Positions 1-11,150 of a stretch of 64,000 nt of DNA are shown here, one piece after another. The DNA is from Pomphorhynchus laevis (Eukaryota > Acanthocephala > Palaeacanthocephala > Echinorhynchida > Pomphorhynchidae). Location: positions 105,698-169,697 of the forward strand of contig WNNJ02001167.1 of the NCBI GenBank assembly GCA_012934845.2, read 5' to 3'. The position numbers and the translations under genes were made by a program. The notes below the pieces were generated by a model that had not been told where the DNA came from, searched no databases, and was given only the letters and a program-made list of their open reading frames with translations. Numbering within the stretch: position 1 is the first letter of the stretch; each line of letters begins with the position of its first letter.

Positions 1-252
1 ACCGTTTTTTACAGTTGTAGACAGTGGACCGAGTAGATTCGCCATCTGTAAGGATTTATGGGATGAAAGTTCAGAAGAGGTATGTGCAAAGCTGCAAGAG
101 ATTTTTATGTTTCGAAGTCCTCCTGTGGAATTGTTAGTGGACAATGGGAAGAGATTTCGCTCTAGCCAGTTTAAAAATATATGCATGAATTGGGATGTTT
201 CTATTATTTTCCGAGCTGCTTATCGACCCCAAGGAAACAGTGTGGTTAATGA
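1..252 (+). mobile_element. Gypsy (Ty3-type) LTR retrotransposon relic, integrase core fragment
   Basis: The plus strand reads as part of an integrase catalytic core. It has the VDSGPSRF stretch, a DNGKRFRSSQF block typical of the second catalytic acidic residue, and YRPQGN near the end. It runs off the left edge of the window and stops where a CR1-like LINE begins at about 253. This is an old, broken fragment of one element. It lies in the opposite orientation to the Gypsy relic at 1680-3240, so it is a separate copy or a rearranged piece. Confidence 0.75.
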
Positions 253-1566
253 TGAATTAGAATAGACGCGAAAGGAACGGTCGGATACATATGAGGCGAA
301 CCATGCTACGGAGGAGGAATAAAAGCCGTAATCATAACGAAGACGAGAAGTGAGGACGGAGTGGTCGACAATGTCGAATGCGGAGGAGAGGTCGAGGGAG
401 ATGAGAACACTATATAGAGCCTTGTCTCGAGAAATGAGTAAGTCGTTGTACACTTTTATGCATGCGATTTCTGTCGAGTGATTAGAGCGGAAAGCGGATT
501 GGAAAGGAAGGTACAGATTGGATGAGGAGAGATAAGTGTTGATTTGTATTAAGATGAGGCGTCCTAAGAGCTTAGAAAGAGTAGGGAGTAGTAAAATGGG
601 GCGATAGCTAGGAAGGGAGGGGTCGAGCGATTGTTTCTTAAGGAAGGGACGAACGATTGCGGATTTTCAGTGTGAAGGGAAGATCCGACTGCGGATGAAC
701 GAGTTAAACAAGGTTGTGAGAAATGGGGATATCGATGAGCATATAGATTTTAATATGCGAGTAGGCAGGGGCTCGGCAGGTGAGGTTTTGTTGGGCAAGG
801 ACATGAGGACAGATGATACTTCTGTAGGTGAGACAGTGAGAAGATGAAAGAGTTCCGGAAGGATGAGGTTAGACTGGCCAGAGTGGGATAGGATGGAGAC
901 CGGGGTGTGAGAGAGCAACGTGAATACTTTAGTCTGGAGAAATGACGAATAATCATTTGCATTGATGTTGCACGGCGAAGAGGAGCGAGCAAGGATTGAG
1001 TTTAAAGTATGCCAGAGAGTCTTAGAGTTGAATGAAGTGATGATTTTATGCTGCCAGGAGTTGCATTTGGTACGTAGTAAGTTGAGATGAGATCGGCGAA
1101 GAGCAAGATAGGAATCACAGAAAGACGGAGTGATCGAGCGGAAATCACGTCTGAGAGAGCGGTGATAGACTCGAAAAGCATGGCGGAGTCGACGCTTTGA
1201 GAGTAGGCATTGGATGTCAAACCATGGGGCACGGTGCAAGCGACGGTGTGGGTGAGACTTGAAGGGCAAGAGAATATCGAGAGTGGATGTGAGTTCAGAG
1301 TCGAAAACAAGGCGAGATCGTGAGGATATGAATATGTTATTGTAGGTAATAATAGAAACGATTTGAGTAAGGCAAAGCGGAGAAGGGAGAGGTCAAGATT
1401 TCTCCAAGGGCGACGTAGGATTGTAGGTGTGTGAGGAGGGGTGTGGTTGCGAGTGAGATCAAGGGTAATAAGAAAGTGATCGGATAGACCATGATAAGAG
1501 ATGGACAGTAAGGTGTAGGCAGCAAAATGATCGGGGACAGCAATGAAGTCGAGTGCCCCACCAATG
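253..1566 (-). mobile_element. CR1/L2-like LINE fragment (copy a), endonuclease to RT
   Basis: Read on the minus strand, this matches the element at 26246-29027 from the end of the endonuclease (LSDHF-type region near 1450) through the linker (HRAPWFDIQCLLSKRRLRHAF) into the RT (SLDLSSAFDIVDHS, SVAWFASYVSDRS). Both ends are cut inside coding sequence: the RT side abuts Gypsy integrase at 252/253, and the other side stops near 1566. Several frame changes make it a dead copy. On the plus strand it is strongly purine-rich, as are all minus-oriented copies of this family. Confidence 0.85.
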
Positions 1567-1679
1567 GGGCACTGGACATCATCGAGTGAGCTGGAATGAG
1601 CACTCTTCCAGCTTGCTCATTCCCGCGTGGGTTATACGATGTATATCTACTCATAGATATTTATCGATCTGAAAAAGAC

Positions 1680-3240
1680 GCCGCAGTTCGTCGGATTTAA
1701 AACACGAAGCTTGATCCGAATGCAAATAGCTAGGCGATCCGAAGAGCGCGAAGATCTGAGTAGGGCACCGAATAACAGTTTTGGAATATGCATCTGAGCA
1801 CGGGGTATAGCGAAAGAATATCGCGGAAATTCATCAACTAGACAAAACAAATTCAGGTTTAGATTGTTAGACGGAAGGGGACCTTTTAAGTCCATATTTA
1901 ATCTCTCAAATACTTGAGTAGCTTTGATCATTGGACGATAATATGGCTTAAAGAATCTCGGCTTCCATAAGGAACATGTCTTACATGAATTGATTACATA
2001 CTCAATATCGTTTTTGTTAAAATGAATATGGTTACTGCAAACGTAATGCAAGATCCTTGTGATTCCAGGGTTACATAAGCTTTCGTGTACAGCCTTGAGC
2101 GATGGGTAGCTACTACTAATCGATGCTAATGTGTTCTTCGTTCTTGAAAACAAATTGGCCGCAAGATGTTTAGTTCCGCGTCGATACATAATGTCGTATT
2201 GGAAAGGAGATAAGTTAAGTCGCCAGCGAGAAATGTTCTCGTTTTTAGTCTTATTATTATGTCTTTTAGAAAACATAAATGTTACTGAACGTTGGTCAGT
2301 GATAAACTTAAATGATCAACCTAGCAGATAATGTTTCCAGTATTTTAGTGCTTCCACAAAAGCACACGCTTCCTTTTCGATACCTGATTGATTCCGAGCT
2401 GAGAAAGGTAGTGTTTTTAAACAAAATTCTATCGGCTGGTTGAGCACCGCACCAATGATGTGGCCTGAAAAGTCTGTTTCGACAGTGGCGGTTCAGTGAG
2501 ATCATATGTAGCTAAACTAGATGATACAATCTCTTCCTTTAAATTTTGTATGAATTTTACTGACGATGACTTCAACGGAAAATCGGTGTTACATATCAGA
2601 GGTCGAATATTTTGTGAATAATTCGTGATTCATTTATAGTAACAAATAACTCCATCATTTTGGCAAGAGCTTTTCTATCTTCTGAAATGCCCATCTCAAT
2701 AAGTGGGCTTCATTCGATTTTTATCCGGTGAAATTTTAGCATCTTCAATCCAAGAAATTTCAAGTAGTTGGAACGAAATCTTGATTTATCTTGTGAGATA
2801 GTCAGGTTGAAACTTTCGGCCGTGTTCATAAATTTTTGCAAGTTTGTATCATGATCTTCCAAGTTTCGTCCACAAACAATGATGTCGTCGAGATAAGCGT
2901 ACTTTCCTTTCAAGTCGTTGTCACGTATTAGTTTGCACGTGATACGTTGAAATACCGGTACACCAAATGGCATACGCGTAAATTGGTATAGTTCATGTTC
3001 AGCCTCAAATGCTGTGTAAATTCGATCATGAAACGTCATGGGGACTTGATAATACGCTTGAGATAGGTCAACGTAAGAGAATACTTTGTTCATTTCGATG
3101 ATCATTTCCGTTATATTTGGTAATGGATATGCATCGAGTTGTGTATAACGATTGATGGTCGATGAATAATCGACTACCATATGAGTCTTGTTGTTTTGCC
3201 CTTTCACAACTAAGACTTGTGCGCCCCATGGAGAAACGAG
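1680..3240 (-). mobile_element. Gypsy (Ty3-type) LTR retrotransposon relic, pol region
   Basis: On the minus strand the order is reverse transcriptase (about 3240-2710: SYVDLSQAYYQVPM, FTRMPFGV and the YLDDIIVCG active-site block), then an RNase H-like stretch, then the integrase zinc region and the start of the integrase core (about 2200-1690; FERLNMDLKGPLPS). I see no LTRs or gag. It is an old fossil carrying several breaks. LINE copy a lies on its downstream side. The family call rests on the RT and integrase motifs. Confidence 0.8.
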
Positions 3241-3283
3241 GCACTCTATTATCCCTTAGTGAAGTAATCGTATGAATATTTAC

Positions 3284-3349
3284 AGATGAGCCCAACACCT
3301 AGATGAGCCCAGCACCTAGATGAGCCCAACACCTAGATGATCCCAACAA
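3284..3349. repeat. 17-bp tandem repeat, about four copies
   Basis: The unit AGATGAGCCCAACACCT occurs at 3284, 3301 and 3318 with one G/A change, followed by a diverged fourth unit from 3335. It sits just outside the RT end of the Gypsy relic. Confidence 0.9.
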
Positions 3350-3386
3350 AAAGCCTTTATTTGAATCTAAATTTTAGAATGTTAAT

Positions 3387-3680
3387 CTAAAGGTTTCTTT
3401 AAATGTCCCGAGAACAACCAACTGTGCTGAAGCTTGGAACATAATTTTAAAATTTCGAACCCATGTTGCACATCCGAATATTGCAGAATTTATGAGGTGT
3501 TCGGTGAAGAAGAAAAGCAAGTTTTCAATAATCAGAAGTACAGGCAGTTTATTCGAGATTAACAAAAATTTAAAGAAGATAAACTTAGGATTATCGTTGG
3601 AAATTTTGATTTTTTTGAACCTATGGCTTGCCTTGATGCACTCGATAAATCTTTCACATGTAGGTTCAAAATAAATAACT
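3387..3680 (+). pseudogene. MULE/FLYWCH-associated transposase C-terminal scrap
   Basis: The plus-strand frame reads VPRTTNCAEAWNIILKF, then HVAHPNIAEFM and a basic stretch (KKKSKFSIIR). The order R-T-N-x-x-E-x-W, then H-P-N, then a basic helix resembles the region that follows the catalytic core in MULE-type transposases found beside FLYWCH domains. Only this tail is present, with no DDE core and no terminal inverted repeats seen. The family call is from memory of the motif and is tentative. Confidence 0.4.
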
Positions 3681-3689
3681 CTTAACTTT

Positions 3690-4859
3690 TTTGCAAATCT
3701 TTATTTTTAAGCATTTATTTAAAAAATGATTCAAATGCACTAAATAATTTGTTATAAATAATAATTAAATAATATTTAATAATTAATAATTATTAAAAAT
3801 TAAATATTATAGTTAATTTTTGTGAGTTGACGCCTATTTCAATAAAAACTCACAATATGGCGAGTTGTCGCTACCCCCATCTACACCTTGTAACATAAAT
3901 CCTGATAAATTTTCTTCTTATCTACTATAAATTTTTTGCGAGTTGACGCTTTTAAAAAAATCGAGTTGACGCTACCCCGTAGTTCAAGGATACTGAATTT
4001 AAAAATATGACTAGATTTTAGAAATTTATCTTTATCTTCTAATTTTGACAACCATACTCAGGGATTTACTACATCAGTTGATAGCCATAAAGACCAAATC
4101 TCACAATAACAAAATACAGTATATTCACTCAATTGACTGCACTTTTTCATAATGTAGAAATATTATGATTGAGGCTATATCTAGAGGGTTTTGGCATTCT
4201 TCTTCAAACGGAAACTATGTGCACATCATATTACATTTTTATATTGTTGTCAACTTATGCTTCATAGAATTTGAATGCATAAGACTGTTTCCTGCATATG
4301 TGTGTAACATCACGCCTTAATATTTCGAATTAATTCTAGAGAAATCACAACTCGACCAGCGTCCTTGACCTATCGAAGCATTTTCAATTATTGACGTCTC
4401 TTCCTCCAAATCTCTAATGAGAAAACAGACTTGTCACAATTTACCTTGACGTTAAAGATCCTCCAAAAACCTCTTCATTTGTAACAAAAACTCATCAAAG
4501 TAGAAAAGTAGATTTATCTCGATTTCCTATCAACTCAATTGCGAAGACCTCACTCCTAATGAAAAACGGAGAGATAAAACTAAGTTATGAAATGATCCTT
4601 AAACATACCGTAAATATGAAAAAGTGATATACTTTAATAAATTACATAAGCGATTAAGCCAAGATCTCGGTAATGTACTCTATACTAAAATTATAATTTT
4701 AAAGTAAAATACGGGATCTCCTCTACAATTTCGAATTGAAAAAAGAAATCCTTATGATAGAAAACGCACATAAGTATCCATAGAAATCAAAAGCAGATAG
4801 AAGTCATTCCTCATTATCGTCAATATATTTTAAAAGATTGGATTCACATTTTCGAGGAT
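3690..4859. other. AT-rich stretch without a recognised gene
   Basis: No convincing coding region. A short motif, GAGTTGACGC or GAGTTGTCGC often followed by TACCCC, recurs at about 3827, 3870, 3938 and 3963. The last 400 bases may hold decayed 5' sequence of the LINE that follows, but I cannot show it. Confidence 0.6.
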
Positions 4860-6300
4860 TCTTACATGTACCTTTCAAACAACAAAGTAATTTGTTTGTA
4901 TACAGTATCTACTGAACAGCTGAAGGATACATATTGTATTTTTATGTCTGCACAACTGCCTAGTTCTTAAAAACTATCTACCTTAAGAATGTTGTACAAA
5001 GGTTCAGGAAATCTAAATAATTCAAATTCTTATCGTGGTATCGCTCTAATGAACCTTTCAAACAACAAAGAAATTTGTTTGTATACAGTATCTACTGAAC
5101 AGCTGAAGGATACATATTGTATTTTTATGTCTGCACAACTGCCTAGTTCTTAAAAACTATCTACCTTAAGAATGTTGTACAAAGGTTCAGGAAATCTAAA
5201 TAATTCAAATTCTTATCGTGGTATCGCTCTAAATGACCTAAGTTCTCATCTGTAATTGTAAAATGCTTGATTTCTTTTGGTGGGATTGTTCTGTCTGATG
5301 ACCAATATACCTTCTACCAAACAGATCAACAGCAATGGCTTTAGCACATGCCAGACAGATAGTGTTGTCAATGATATCAGATATAGTAAGTGCTTATGGC
5401 ATTTTTTGTAGACCTTCAGAAGGCATTTAGCACGGAATTTATTCCTTCTACTAGATAAGCTTAGATATATTCTTGATATGCATGGTCGCATGGTTACTAT
5501 AATATATGCCATAGTGGATCATAACTACCTGAGATTCTCTGTAGTTTTTGCTTATCTAATGCAATCTTGTGGTGTTCTACAAGGAAGTCCTCTCAGTCCC
5601 ATATTATTTTCTTTGTTCATATCAGACTTTTCGAGATGCCTACTAGAAAGTTCACCATGGGCACTAATCACAATGTCTGCTGATGACTATTAAATCAACT
5701 ATCACCTGTTTGTGATAGTCGATTGAGTATCTATCAGTTGAATCTGGTAAAAATGTTCTTGACAGACTTTATGATTGTGTTGCAAATAAGTTAGTGGGGG
5801 ATACGGAGAAGACTGGGTTTTTTAAATATCGAATAGAAGGCCACTAACAAGGAAATATACACCGACATAAAACAACGTACACGTTGTTCCAACTTGTATA
5901 AATATTTGGAGATAATGTTAACATCAAGATGGAAAACATCTTGATGGTATACAAGATGGTATACCAATCATCAAAACGGCATACAAATCATATATGTAAG
6001 AGTGTAAAAGCTATGTCACTAACTCCAAATATAGCAATGTTGTCGACGCTATGCGTTAGTTCCCAATTATGTTAGAACCTGTAGTTTCATTTGCAATGCA
6101 TCATTCTGGCCTGATTTGTAGGTTATAAACTTTCGATAAATATACAGAGTCAAGTGGATATTTGTTAAGAAAGTTCTCAGTGTGTTACAATGTCACTAAT
6201 CCGTAATTAATACTATCGATTGCCCAGTAGCATCAAAAATGCAATTAGCAGACATATATCAACGACTACCATTTTGATATTTCGTGTCCTTTTTTATTTT
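4860..6300 (+). mobile_element. Non-LTR retrotransposon fragment with RT (LINE 3)
   Basis: Plus-strand reading gives the RT entry motif LNNSNSYRGIAL (about 5020 and again about 5203) and, later, the GVLQGSPLSPILFSLFISDF block with SADDY (5570-5690), which correspond to RT motifs around the active site. The frame is broken many times, and a 183-bp segment is tandemly duplicated inside it. The 3' end appears to be near 6300, in an AT-rich tail. The clade is not clear. Confidence 0.7.
4871..5232 (+). repeat. 183-bp tandem duplication inside LINE 3
   Basis: 4871-5053 is repeated at 5054-5232 with essentially one substitution in the aligned part. The near identity suggests the duplication is much younger than the decayed LINE that holds it. 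Confidence 0.95.
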
Positions 6301-7400
6301 CTCTTATATAATCTATAGCAAGTCAGGCCTCGGTATATTATCCCGAAGAACCTGGTATATATATGATACCATGATAATAAATTAAATAATTAAATAATTT
6401 AATAATTTATTAATAGATTTATTTGCCTCACATTATAAAATTATAAGTGATTACAATAAAAGAAAGAAAAAATAAAGAAAGCTAAATAAAAAGCCGAAAT
6501 GTATTCAATTTGATTGATTAACTAATTAAATTCAATATTTATATCTTATAGGGTATTTTATTTTTACTATGTAAAAATAAAATATTGACTCAGTGCATTT
6601 TCAGACGAATTGGGTTTACAGACTAATTATAACTAACTATTTAAAAATAAAATGATATTTCAACAGTCGTCGCGATCGGGTTTGGGAAATCAAAAATTGA
6701 GTATTGATTAATTTAAAAGTTTAAAATTTAATTTAAACATTTACTGTTGATATTTAATAAATATTAACTGATACACAATTTATTAATTTATTTCGAAAAA
6801 TGTATTATTGACCAAACGTTACTAATTCAGAAAGCACCTTGGATTCGTTAATAATTTTATCGTTGATTGATTTTTATCGTTTAATTTCATAAATATCATT
6901 TACTGTCATAAATTAACTGAACTTTACATTTAATAACGAAACGTGAATCCAGATGATTCGTCGTACATTACAAAATCAAAAAGTATTATTCGGTGTAGGA
7001 ATTTCGTAAGCTAACAAGTCATTTTCGATAAGTAAAAGGAAAATACCAAATTAGTACAATTTTAGGAATAAAGTCATGCATTGCATATCTACGTATGTTA
7101 ATTAAAAACAATCTGCCACTATTCATAAACACTGCTTACTTCATCCTTTTGAATTCTTTGCTTATATGGTCCATTGTAGTTTCGTCTTCAATATCCGAGT
7201 GTACTGGACGTAGAGAAAAATATTATATATAAATTAAAAAATCCTATTTATTTACAAGTTGTTAATTGACTCATAAATCTTTAGATAACTTTTGAACTTT
7301 GAGAAATACCGCGTGGGTGTTTCTAAAATTCAATTACATATCAATTAGGCTAAATTGAGTAATCGAAATCATATAATAAGAAAATTTACAACTGTTCAAG
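6301..7400. other. AT-rich stretch, nothing recognised
   Basis: Homopolymer-rich AT sequence with stops in all frames. I see no gene, RNA or clear repeat. Confidence 0.6.
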
Positions 7401-7413
7401 CAAATTACAATTG

Positions 7414-7480
7414 CTGAAGATGATGCCAGCTAGGCATCGAAATATTCAATTCAATAAATTTTGCGTTGGTTTTTGTCATC
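7414..7480 (+). repeat. Orphan PLE-like 3' end with hammerhead-like hairpin
   Basis: CTGAAGA is followed by one T, a 6-bp stem GATGCC/GGCATC around AGCTA, then GAAA, and soon AATAAA (about 7453). This is the pattern of box, hairpin and GAAA seen at the ends of the PLEs in this window. No RT lies upstream, so it would be an orphan terminus. Catalytic activity is not implied. Confidence 0.45.
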
Positions 7481-7606
7481 TTTCTTCTAATTTAAATGAC
7501 ATCATATAATTTAATTTATTGCGAAATAATCAATTAAAAATTTATTTATTTATCTTCAAAGAGATTAAAAGATAAAAGATTTATCTAATTAGATTGGGTA
7601 TAAGTC

Positions 7607-7736
7607 GGAATATTGTTGAATTTGGGTTGCATTTTGCTTTCAATTGACACTATATGATAACGGAGTGCAGCTGTTGATGATTGAAAATGTAGTTAGTCTA
7701 GACAAGACTACAATAATCGTCGATGAGCACTCGGGA
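7607..7736 (+). repeat. 130-bp direct repeat, copy 1
   Basis: This segment (from GGAATATTGTTGAATTTGGG to GAGCACTCGGG) recurs in the same orientation at 9804-9932 with a handful of differences. There are no TIRs or coding sequence. The second copy lies just downstream of the TRMT13 stop codon. Confidence 0.9.
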
Positions 7737-7860
7737 AATAAGCCTACCACCCTCTTTATTTAACGCAATAGAGAAACATCTATCTGGTTCAAGTTCCAAG
7801 TCGATATATCATTTCAGAATGCATCCAGTCCATAACTCACAATTGACGATAGCGCGATTT

Positions 7861-7900
7861 TGAAGAAACGACACGTTTCGTCGAAAGATAAGTATAAAAT
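7861..7900 (+). repeat. Second orphan hammerhead-like hairpin box
   Basis: TGAAGA, then a hairpin GAAACG/CGTTTC around ACA, then GTCGAAAG. The layout resembles that at 7414. It may be the degraded terminus of another PLE-type element. Confidence 0.3.
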
Positions 7901-8933
7901 ATATTCATATTAGTATACTATGCGCAATTTCAGTTTGAAATGAGCAGTAAACGACCAGCGAGATGACAATTCACACAAAATCGAGTTACAAATGACAATA
8001 TACACAAAAATTCGAATTTTTGTTTGTTACTTAAAGCATGTCAGTGCTACAAAGAGCACTGACCAACTGTTCTTTAATTAATAATTATTATAGAACTAAT
8101 GAGTGTTTGTAATTTAAGTAATAAATATGTTTTTATTCTAGAATAATCAATAGCTATAAATAGATTGTTATAGAAGATACATCAGTCAACAAATAAATTT
8201 CAACTCATCATCAACTCAATAAAGCAGCGTATTTTAAATTTATTATTTAATAAATAATAAATTATTATTATTTTTATTTAATCAATCAGATGTATGTAAA
8301 TAGCTGAATACATTAAGTATAAAATATGAATATACTTTGAAAATGAATTATCTTCATCGTTGGTGCATTTGCACTCCCAAAGTGAAAGTGCATCTTGGCA
8401 CGTTTGCACTTAGAAGTTTGCACATCTAACTTAATTCATTTTAATTACGAATTATTACTTTATAAAGTTTCGTTAATTTCCTTGAAATAGAGGAGCAAAA
8501 CTACTACTCTATGCTATTTCAAATCAATTACAAAGCTGAAATGTACCGCATATCTCGTTTTCAACGCTATGACATACTTGGTCCTCAATTACAATAGCCA
8601 AACAATAGTATACAATTTTTAATAGTCATGAAAGGATCAATTGCTATGAAACTATACCACATAATCTGAATTTGTGGGATCAATTGCTATATGCAACTAT
8701 ATCTAATCGCTATACCACATAATCTGAATTTGTGACTTTGGATTTATTAAACTTTTATTTACTTAAAGGTTTATTTAAAAAAATGTGTGATTTATAAATA
8801 AAATTTATAAATATATAATCCATAAGGTATTATATTAAAAGTTTATTGGTCAGGTTACGCGTTAACCTGGCCAATATACACGGAGTCTAAACATAAACTA
8901 GAAAATATATTAAAGGATAATAAATATTAAACT

Positions 8934-9094
8934 TTGTATTAGAATAAGATACACCAAATAATCAAATTTTATCAGAATAAATACGTCATTGGCACGTATT
9001 TGGCCCTGCTCCTATGTTGGGTCGAGGATTAAGGGCCGAAGACTTATCGCATAGCATTTCATCATGATGTCCTCTATTCCTTATTTGAATACAA
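8934..9094 (-). mobile_element. MITE-like repeat, copy A (reverse)
   Basis: This is a reverse-oriented member of the AT-rich family described at 55058-55212. It has the terminal TTGTATTAGAATAAGA and a diverged far end near ATTTGAATACAA, a core containing GGCCC...GGGCC, and the CGTCATTGGCACGTATTTGG stretch. An AT-rich arm that accompanies the family (AGTCAACTCA...TTTTAAATTT) continues to about 9200. Confidence 0.7.
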
Positions 9095-9803
9095 GGTATG
9101 TTCTTTATTAGTCAACTCAAAACAATTGACTTTTATTTTAAATTTCAATTTTAAATTTTAAATTGATATGAATATAAATCTTATATAATTATAATATAAT
9201 ATAATCATTTATTATTTATCTTTATTTTTAATTTATTTATAGTATAATATAAAGTCTCAGTTGTCTGATCTGATTAGAGTAGAAATATATCCAAAATTCA
9301 TCTAATCAAACTGGAAACTTTGTTTCCGGTTTTGATATTCAATATTAAATCTTTGAATATTATAATACATATAAAATCGAAATTTGATTACATTTTTTTA
9401 TAAATTCTTGTCTTATAAATTCCAAACGGAATTTATAAGACATATAAAACAATGATAAAAAGACAGGCAGAATATATGAAGTAAAAACAAATTACTATAT
9501 TTTCAGATTTATCATTTTAATAATAATTGTATTAAATCTTATTTAATTATTTATTATTTACCTTTATTTTTGATTTAATAAATTTTATCGTTATATAAAT
9601 ATAAATTCTTTAAAATCTTATATAATTATTTATTATTTATAATTATTTTTGATAAATAATAGTCCAAGTATAAAATACTTGGACTATTAAAAAATAATAT
9701 CTAAATTAAATAAGAATCATTAATTAATTTATTAATTTAAAATAAATTAATAAAAACTATCTTAATAAGAACTATTAATAAGGCCACAATCTAATTTATA
9801 AAT

Positions 9804-9932
9804 GGAATATTGTTGAATTTGGGTTGCATTTTGCTTTCAATTGAGACTATATGATAACGGAGTGCAGCGTTGATAATTGAAAATGCAGTTAGTCTAGACA
9901 AGACTACAATAATCGTCGATGAGCGCTCGGGA
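9804..9932 (+). repeat. 130-bp direct repeat, copy 2
   Basis: Same-orientation partner of 7607-7736. It ends about 65 bases from the TRMT13 stop codon at 9997 and so may lie in or next to that gene's 3' untranslated region. Confidence 0.9.
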
Positions 9933-9996
9933 TAAGAGAGTGCTCAATAAATAAGAGATTTATCATCTCTAATTTATTAATAAGAGATGTTAAGAA

Positions 9997-10875
9997 CTAT
10001 TTAGAACTATTAATAAGAACAAAAACTAAATTACAATGATCACAATTAAACGATTTCCTACCATTTATAAAAGTAGCTCTCCAACTTGAAAGATAACATA
10101 GTAGTTGAAAATCTCCTTGATCCAAATTGTGTTTTTGGAAAAACGATTTACCTGTAAATTGTTCGAGTGACACACACTTTTGATAGCAACAGAACGCTAG
10201 AACAAGACCGCCAACAAACACTGTGTCCTTTGACCCGGGTTCCTGCAAAACCTTTTGTATCAGTAGATCAGAGGCCGTACCACAAAGATGTTTACCCACA
10301 GCAATAACAAACGGTGCTTCATCATTAAATTCAATATGTGTAACAAGATCCTTAAAATCAAAATTACTCAAGTCTTTCCTGATGCGTTGAACTGATTTAC
10401 AATTTGCTAATTTCAGAAGATTATCTTGCTTACACTTAAAAGATTGTCGATCTATTAGAATAAACTCGGAGTTTGGAAATAATTCCGAAATCGAACGAGA
10501 TAAACCTGCCTTTCTTCCAGCGCCAACTTCAACAAAACAGTATCTGGTAATGTTTCGGTTATAAAATCTTGAATAAATAATGTCGGCCAAAGCTTGGCAT
10601 TGTTTAGTGCTTTTTTCATTGTCGCTTAATGAAATAGAGTTTTCGAAAACCGTTTGTAACTTCTCCGGTAAAACTGAATAATTTTCAAGAAGCTTCAAAA
10701 CCTTTATCCATCTCTGATAATGTACGGTCTTGTCATCCATTTGAAGAAGTGGTACACGTGCTACTGTAACTGGACGAGAATGTTCATTACGAGCTGTACA
10801 GACATGAAGGTGCTTCTCTAGCTTATCTTCACGAACTTTATGATTAGGATCTAATGGACATTGAACACGATTGTG
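9997..10875 (-). CDS. TRMT13: tRNA 2'-O-methyltransferase TRM13 homologue, exon 2 (CHHC finger and methyltransferase)
   Basis: TRM13 methylates the ribose at position 4 of certain tRNAs. The exon opens at a splice acceptor (CTTAAG at 10881-10876) in phase 0, 45 codons before an internal Met at 10740. It starts with a CHHC finger (C-x5-H-x9-H-x3-C, 10860-10798). The methyltransferase part has the SAM-binding VEVGAGRKAGLSRS (about 10534-10490) and the hallmark VGKHLCGTASDLLI (about 10303-10260). With exon 1 the protein is 342 residues, shorter than the human protein of about 480. The usual C-terminal segment after SSW is missing, replaced by 26 residues ending in LINSSK. A possible donor (AATG|GTAGGA, about 10056) could lead to another exon, which I did not find. 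An AATAAA lies about 25 bases past the stop. Confidence 0.9.
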   Translation of the reverse strand, partial: HNRVQCPLDPNHKVREDKLEKHLHVCTARNEHSRPVTVARVPLLQMDDKTVHYQRWIKVLKLLENYSVLPEKLQTVFENSISLSDNEKSTKQCQALADIIYSRFYNRNITRYCFVEVGAGRKAGLSRSISELFPNSEFILIDRQSFKCKQDNLLKLANCKSVQRIRKDLSNFDFKDLVTHIEFNDEAPFVIAVGKHLCGTASDLLIQKVLQEPGSKDTVFVGGLVLAFCCYQKCVSLEQFTGKSFFQKHNLDQGDFQLLCYLSSWRATFINGRKSFNCDHCNLVFVLINSSK

Positions 10876-11150
10876 CTTAAGGAAAATTTAGAAAATTATT
10901 CGTTATTTATAAGTTAATGCTTTATTAGACACATCACATATTACGTAAGTGTGCGATCATCTTAATTTCAATTTAATCAGGAAAGATACTTGAAAATTAA
11001 GTTTTGTTTACAAAACTACATTTATTAATTTATTGAATGCAATTTTAAAGGTATTTTTATCGTAAATAAATGCTATTAATATATGAATAAATATTTTATT
11101 AAATTTGTTAAATTTGACCACAACAACAAAAAATAAAATCTAAATTATGT

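Noticed and set aside
253-1310. Shorter minus-strand frames over the LINE (for example 992-750 and 1310-1002)
   Set aside because: They are other-frame pieces of one decayed LINE, not separate genes.
5246-5512. Minus-strand 88-codon frame
   Set aside because: Antisense to LINE 3 RT sequence; a shadow.
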